Assembly: GCF_001553685.1 (NCBI RefSeq) | Contig: NZ_CP014264.1 | Coordinates: 132,001-196,000 of the forward strand | Direction of reading: 5' to 3' | Source: Streptococcus sp. oral taxon 431 | Lineage (GTDB): Bacteria; Bacillota; Bacilli; Lactobacillales; Streptococcaceae | Length of the DNA stretch: 64,000 bases | Shown: one piece after another, positions 60,007 through 64,000 of the stretch | How the letters are laid out: each line of letters opens with the position of its first letter | How positions within the stretch are numbered: the stretch's first letter is position 1 | Translations under genes and position numbers: made by a program | The notes under the pieces: model-generated | Seen by the model: the letters and a program-made list of their open reading frames with translations, nothing else | Databases searched by the model: none | Told to the model about the DNA's origin: nothing

Positions 60007-61380
60007 ATGGTTTTTCCTAGCCAAGAAGAACAAATTGAAAAATTTGAAAAGGATCATGTAGCCCAGCATTACTTTGAGGTTTTGCGTACCCTGATTTCTA
60101 AAAAATCAGTCTTTGCCCAACAAGTCGGCCTTAAAGAGGTGGCTCGTTATCTAGGCGAGATTTTCAAGCGTGTAGGTGCAGAGGTCGAGATTGATGAGAG
60201 TTATACGGCACCCTTTGTCATGGCGCACTTTAAAAGTTCACGCCCAAATGCCAAGACTATCATTTTCTACAACCACTATGACACAGTACCTGCGGATAGC
60301 GACCAAGTCTGGACCGAGGATCCTTTTACGCTTTCTGTGCGTGATGGCATCATGTATGGACGCGGGGTTGACGACGACAAGGGTCATATCACAGCTCGTT
60401 TGAGTGCTTTGAGAAAATACATGCAGCACCACGATGACCTGCCTGTCAATATCAGTTTTATTATGGAGGGAGCGGAGGAATCGGCTTCGACAGACCTGGA
60501 TAAGTATCTGGAAAAGCATGCGGACAAACTCCGTGGCGCAGATTTGTTGGTCTGGGAACAAGGAACTAAAAATGCCTTGGAACAGCTAGAAATTTCTGGC
60601 GGAAATAAGGGAATTGTGACCTTTGATGCCAAGGTAAAAAGCGCTGATGTGGATATCCACTCCAGCTATGGTGGTATTGTGGAGTCAGCTCCATGGTATC
60701 TCATTCAAGCCTTGACCAGTTTGCGAGCTGCAGATGGGCGTATTTTAGTTGAGGGCTTGTACGATGATGTGCAGGAGCCGAACGAACGTGAGTTGGCCTT
60801 GGTTGAAACCTATGCTCAACGCAATCCAGAGGAAATCAGCCAGATTTATGGCTTGGAATTGCCACTTTTACAAGAGGAACGTACAGCCTTTCTCAAACGT
60901 TTCTTCTTTGAACCAGCACTCAATATCGAAGGGATCCAGTCTGGTTATCAGGGGCAAGGAGTTAAAACGATTCTACCGGCTGAGGCTAGTGCCAAGCTAG
61001 AAGTCCGCTTGGTTCCAGGCTTGGAACCACATGATGTTTTGGATAAAATCCGGAAACAACTAGACAAAAACGGCTTTGATAAGGTAGAATTGTACTATAC
61101 CTTGGGTGAGATGAGTTATCGGAGCGATATGAGTGCGCCAGCCATTCTCAATGTGATCGAGTTGGCCAAGAAATTCTATCCACAGGGCGTTTCAGTCTTG
61201 CCGACTACAGCTGGGACAGGACCTATGCATACGGTCTTTGATGCCTTAGAAGTACCCATGGTTGCCTTTGGGCTTGGAAATGCTAATAGCCGAGACCATG
61301 GTGGAGATGAAAATGTGCGAATCGCCGATTATTATACCCATATTGAATTAGTAGAGGAGCTGATTAGAAGCTATGAGTAG
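60007..61380 (+). CDS. M20 family metallopeptidase (dipeptidase-like)
   Basis: The 457-aa cytoplasmic di-zinc peptidase has [11 protein letters not shown] (metal His), [19 protein letters not shown] (catalytic Glu), the dimerisation domain and a late [13 protein letters not shown]. It sits between metQ and metN and overlaps metN by 8 nt, so it may release methionine from imported peptides or acyl-methionine. Substrate is not shown by the sequence. Confidence 0.92.
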   Translation: MVFPSQEEQIEKFEKDHVAQHYFEVLRTLISKKSVFAQQVGLKEVARYLGEIFKRVGAEVEIDESYTAPFVMAHFKSSRPNAKTIIFYNHYDTVPADSDQVWTEDPFTLSVRDGIMYGRGVDDDKGHITARLSALRKYMQHHDDLPVNISFIMEGAEESASTDLDKYLEKHADKLRGADLLVWEQGTKNALEQLEISGGNKGIVTFDAKVKSADVDIHSSYGGIVESAPWYLIQALTSLRAADGRILVEGLYDDVQEPNERELALVETYAQRNPEEISQIYGLELPLLQEERTAFLKRFFFEPALNIEGIQSGYQGQGVKTILPAEASAKLEVRLVPGLEPHDVLDKIRKQLDKNGFDKVELYYTLGEMSYRSDMSAPAILNVIELAKKFYPQGVSVLPTTAGTGPMHTVFDALEVPMVAFGLGNANSRDHGGDENVRIADYYTHIELVEELIRSYE

Positions 61381-62434
61381 AGATATTATTAAGTTAGATC
61401 AGATCGATGTGACGTTTCACCAAAAGAAAAGAACCATTACAGCGGTCAAGGATGTGACCATTCACATTCAAGAAGGGGATATCTACGGAATCGTTGGATA
61501 TTCTGGAGCAGGGAAATCAACCCTAGTTCGTGTTATTAACCTCTTACAAAAGCCATCTGCAGGCAAAATTACCATTGACGACGATGTGATTTTTGATGGC
61601 AAGGTGACCTTGACGGCAGAGCAGTTGCGTCGTAAACGTCAGGATATCGGGATGATTTTCCAGCATTTCAACCTGATGAGCCAGAAGACAGCAGAGGAGA
61701 ATGTAGCCTTTGCCCTTAAACACTCTGGACTCAGCAAGGAAGAAAAGAAGGCTAAAGTAGCTAAACTGCTTGACTTGGTTGGTCTTGCGGACCGTGCCGA
61801 AAACTACCCTTCACAGCTTTCTGGAGGTCAAAAACAACGTGTGGCTATTGCGCGTGCCTTGGCCAATGATCCAAAAATCTTGATTTCAGATGAATCAACT
61901 TCTGCCCTTGACCCTAAGACAACCAAGCAAATCTTAGCTTTGCTGCAAGATTTGAACCAAAAACTAGGTTTGACCGTTGTCTTGATTACACACGAGATGC
62001 AGATTGTCAAAGACATTGCTAACCGTGTAGCCGTTATGCAAGATGGTCGCTTGATTGAAGAGGGTAGCGTTCTTGAAATCTTCTCAGATCCTAAACAACC
62101 TTTGACTCAAGACTTCATCTCAACAGCCACAGGTATTGACGAAGCTATGGTCAAGATTGAGAAACAAGAAATCGTAGAGCACTTATCTGACAAGAGTATT
62201 CTGGTACAACTCAAGTATGCAGGAGCTTCTACAGATGAGCCACTTTTAAATGAATTATATAAGCACTACCAAGTAACAGCAAATATTCTCTATGGAAACA
62301 TCGAAATTTTGGATGGTACTCCTGTTGGTGAGCTTGTGGTTGTCTTGTCAGGGGAAAAAGAAGCCTTGGCAAGCGCTCAAGAGGCCATCCGTCAGGCTGG
62401 TGTGCAACTAATAGTATTGAAGGGAGGACAGTAA
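61373..62434 (+). CDS. metN: Methionine ABC transporter ATP-binding protein
   Basis: The 353-aa protein has Walker [10 protein letters not shown], the Q-loop MIFQHFNLM, signature [15 protein letters not shown], Walker [13 protein letters not shown] and the H-loop ITHEM, then a C-terminal NIL (ACT-like) domain (about 270-350) that binds methionine to inhibit transport. It overlaps the peptidase gene by 8 nt and is 1 nt before metP. Confidence 0.96.
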   Translation: MSRDIIKLDQIDVTFHQKKRTITAVKDVTIHIQEGDIYGIVGYSGAGKSTLVRVINLLQKPSAGKITIDDDVIFDGKVTLTAEQLRRKRQDIGMIFQHFNLMSQKTAEENVAFALKHSGLSKEEKKAKVAKLLDLVGLADRAENYPSQLSGGQKQRVAIARALANDPKILISDESTSALDPKTTKQILALLQDLNQKLGLTVVLITHEMQIVKDIANRVAVMQDGRLIEEGSVLEIFSDPKQPLTQDFISTATGIDEAMVKIEKQEIVEHLSDKSILVQLKYAGASTDEPLLNELYKHYQVTANILYGNIEILDGTPVGELVVVLSGEKEALASAQEAIRQAGVQLIVLKGGQ

Positions 62435-62435
62435 G

Positions 62436-63128
62436 ATGGCAGAATTGATTAAAGCATACTTACCAAACGTCTACAAGATGGGTTGGTCTGGTCAAGCTGG
62501 CTGGGGAACAGCTATCTACTTGACTCTTTATATGACGGTTCTTTCCTTTATCATCGGAGGTTTCCTAGGACTGGTTGCAGGGCTTTTCCTTGTCTTGACA
62601 GCTCCAGGTGGTGTCTTGGAAAATAAAGTTGTTTTCTGGATTTTGGATAAGATTACCTCTATTTTCCGTGCGGTACCATTTATCATTCTCTTGGCAGTCT
62701 TGTCACCCTTCTCTCATCTAATCGTAGGAACAAGCATTGGTCCAAATGCGGCTATCGTTCCGCTATCTTTTGCAGTCTTTGCCTTCTTTGCCCGTCAAGT
62801 ACAGGTGGTATTGGCTGAGCTAGATGGTGGTGTCATCGAGGCAGCTCAAGCCAGTGGAGCTACTTTCTGGGACATCGTAGGTGTTTACCTATCGGAAGGT
62901 CTACCAGACTTGATCCGTGTGACAACTGTGACCTTGATCTCACTAGTCGGTGAAACAGCTATGGCGGGAGCGGTCGGAGCAGGTGGTATTGGTAACGTAG
63001 CTATCGCTTATGGTTTTAACCGTTACAATCACGATGTGACCATCTTGGCAACCATTATTATCATTTTGATTATCTTTACGATTCAGTTCTTGGGAGACTT
63101 CTTGACCAAGAAATTAAGTCATAAATAA
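62436..63128 (+). CDS. metP: Methionine ABC transporter permease
   Basis: The 230-aa MetI-type permease has five membrane helices and the EAA loop ELDGGVIEAAQASGATFWDIV that contacts MetN. Usual length for the family. It follows an AGGGAGG site one base after metN. The operon ends in the hairpins at 63130-63188. Confidence 0.95.
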   Translation: MAELIKAYLPNVYKMGWSGQAGWGTAIYLTLYMTVLSFIIGGFLGLVAGLFLVLTAPGGVLENKVVFWILDKITSIFRAVPFIILLAVLSPFSHLIVGTSIGPNAAIVPLSFAVFAFFARQVQVVLAELDGGVIEAAQASGATFWDIVGVYLSEGLPDLIRVTTVTLISLVGETAMAGAVGAGGIGNVAIAYGFNRYNHDVTILATIIIILIIFTIQFLGDFLTKKLSHK

Positions 63129-63146
63129 AAGAGCCCTGTGGCTCTC

Positions 63147-63192
63147 AGATTGAAGAAAAAGTCAATTTTGGACAATTTTCTTCAATCTTTTT
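63147..63192 (+). terminator. Terminator after metP
   Basis: A 13-bp perfect stem (agattgaagaaaa / ttttcttcaatct), 16-nt loop, then a T-rich run. Confidence 0.75.
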
Positions 63193-63222
63193 CTATTATT
63201 AGAGAAAATAAAAAACTCTTAA

Positions 63223-63327
63223 TACTCTTCGAAAATCAAATTCAAACCACGTCAACGTCGCCTTGCCGTACTCAAGTACAGCCTGCGGCTAGTTTCCTAG
63301 TTTGCTCTTTGATTTTCATTGAGTATA
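63223..63327. repeat. RUP-type repeat element, copy 3
   Basis: About 105 nt from tactcttcgaaaatc to cattgagtata, the copy with the most canonical left end. It is nearly identical to copy 2, apart from caacgtcg/cagcttcg and the arms of the central ctcaagtacag segment. Confidence 0.8.
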
Positions 63328-63438
63328 AAAAGAGCATAGAACAGCATTTCTAAGAGTTTTCAAGATGTAGTAACCAAGCTTCTTTAATTACCGAAAGGGT
63401 TTGTCTACCTACTGAGAGCCGTGTGGCTCTTTTTTCTA

Positions 63439-64000
63439 TCACATTTTATCTGCAAATTTTTTACTAAGTGCTTGTCCAATCAGGGCACCAAGTAAAGCGC
63501 CGATGAGAACACTTGTGATAAAGAGGAGGATATTAGCAGGATTCGGTGCAACCATAATGCGATCGATATAGTCCTGAGATTTTCCACGAGTGACTAGAGT
63601 TGCTATATAGGCTTGAGGGGTCAACCACATGAGTAGAATGGGACCAGTAGTACCAAAAGCAAAAACTAGGAAGGAAAGAAGGTTCTTGACCTTATCTTTG
63701 TAGTGGCCTAGGTGAGCGATGTCATCTGCTGCAAGACCGCAGATAATACCTGGCAGAAAGGCTCCAGCACCATGCTTACTCCCGAGGAAAAAGAGAGCAA
63801 TCACAAGTCCTATCGAAGTAATCGCTCCAAAACGAGGCACTTTTGCTAAAAGGATCATATAGACGCTACCACCCACAAGAGCAGAAAAGGCAGGGGCGTA
63901 AAACATATTTCCAGTGTGGTCGACAAGGTTCCCTAGTAGAACCCCCACTCCGATACAGAGAAAGTAGACAAGAGCGGCTACAAGGGTTGTCAAGATATTC
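63439..64000 (-). CDS. Trep_Strep-family integral membrane protein (5' end beyond window)
   Basis: At least 186 residues with five or six hydrophobic helices. The reading frame continues to the window edge, and the only candidate start, a TTG at 63993, is probably internal. Features such as GNMFYAPAFSALVGGSVYMILLAKV (in parts) and PGIICGLAADDIAHLG suit the Treponema/Streptococcus TIGR02185-type family, thought to include substrate-binding S components of ECF transporters. The ligand is unknown. It converges on metP. Confidence 0.75.
   Translation of the reverse strand, partial: NILTTLVAALVYFLCIGVGVLLGNLVDHTGNMFYAPAFSALVGGSVYMILLAKVPRFGAITSIGLVIALFFLGSKHGAGAFLPGIICGLAADDIAHLGHYKDKVKNLLSFLVFAFGTTGPILLMWLTPQAYIATLVTRGKSQDYIDRIMVAPNPANILLFITSVLIGALLGALIGQALSKKFADKM

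Larger units (their letters stand above)
63129..63438. other. Spacer between metP and the Trep_Strep gene: hairpins and RUP
   Basis: This 310-nt gap holds a short hairpin agagcc ctgt ggctct (about 63130-63145), the metP terminator (63147-63190), a RUP element (63223-63327) and, at 63415-63436, a second agagcc gtgt ggctct hairpin followed by T6. The two near-identical hairpins flank the RUP, as if one terminator had been split or duplicated. No gene is seen. Confidence 0.6.

Overview
The window reads as chromosome of a mitis-group Streptococcus, either S. pneumoniae or a very close relative such as S. mitis or S. pseudopneumoniae. The reasons are the low G+C content, three RUP-type repeats, the order comA-comB-purC...purB-strH-bgaR-bgaC, the cib bacteriocin locus, and the block tsaB-rimI-tsaD / rgg / azlCD / metQ-M20-metN-metP. 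All of these match the pneumococcal gene order as I remember it. No rRNA, tRNA, CRISPR array or complete insertion sequence was seen.

Layout. (1) 1-3167: comA (cut by the window edge) and comB, the exporter of competence-stimulating and other double-glycine peptides. (2) 3336-22138: a complete de novo purine operon (purC L F M N H D E K B, every step to IMP), interrupted by AT-rich cargo. Between purH and purD lie a two-gene PARIS-like anti-phage module (AAA ATPase plus DUF4435/TOPRIM protein) and an unknown 253-aa gene, each bounded by copies of the purH 3' end. Between purK and purB lies a 408-aa gene with a possible HEPN-like N-terminus. (3) 22184-35358: host-glycan use. The surface hexosaminidase StrH faces BgaR, and BgaR is divergent from an operon of beta-galactosidase BgaC, a mannose-family PTS (IIB, IIC, IID, IIA), AgaS and a LacD-type aldolase; galM follows. 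(4) 35714-47240: a glycosyltransferase island with GtfA/GtfB homologues of the serine-rich-repeat adhesin O-glycosylation pathway. It has no adhesin and no accessory Sec genes in the window, and a GtfB-type C-terminal module recurs in six of its nine genes. (5) 47347-49261: rnjA and rpoY on the minus strand. (6) 49534-50437: a small membrane protein gene and the two-peptide bacteriocin locus cibABC behind a competence (ComX-type) box. (7) 50610-52727: tsaB, rimI, tsaD. (8) 52839-56762: an Rgg-type regulator followed by four CPBP/Abi proteins in an A-B-A'-B' duplication. (9) 56924-63128: azlC, azlD, an amino-acid binding lipoprotein and the methionine uptake genes metQ, M20 peptidase, metN, metP behind a perfect MET-box. 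(10) 63439-end: a Trep_Strep-type membrane protein.

The observations most worth a second look are the PARIS-like module and the repeated purH terminus that frames it and its neighbour; the orphan GtfA/GtfB island with its shared module; the branched palindromic element between purD and purE; the purM-start duplication beside a RUP element; and the CPBP duplication under an Rgg regulator. Family assignments come from visible motifs and remembered family features. No database search was run.
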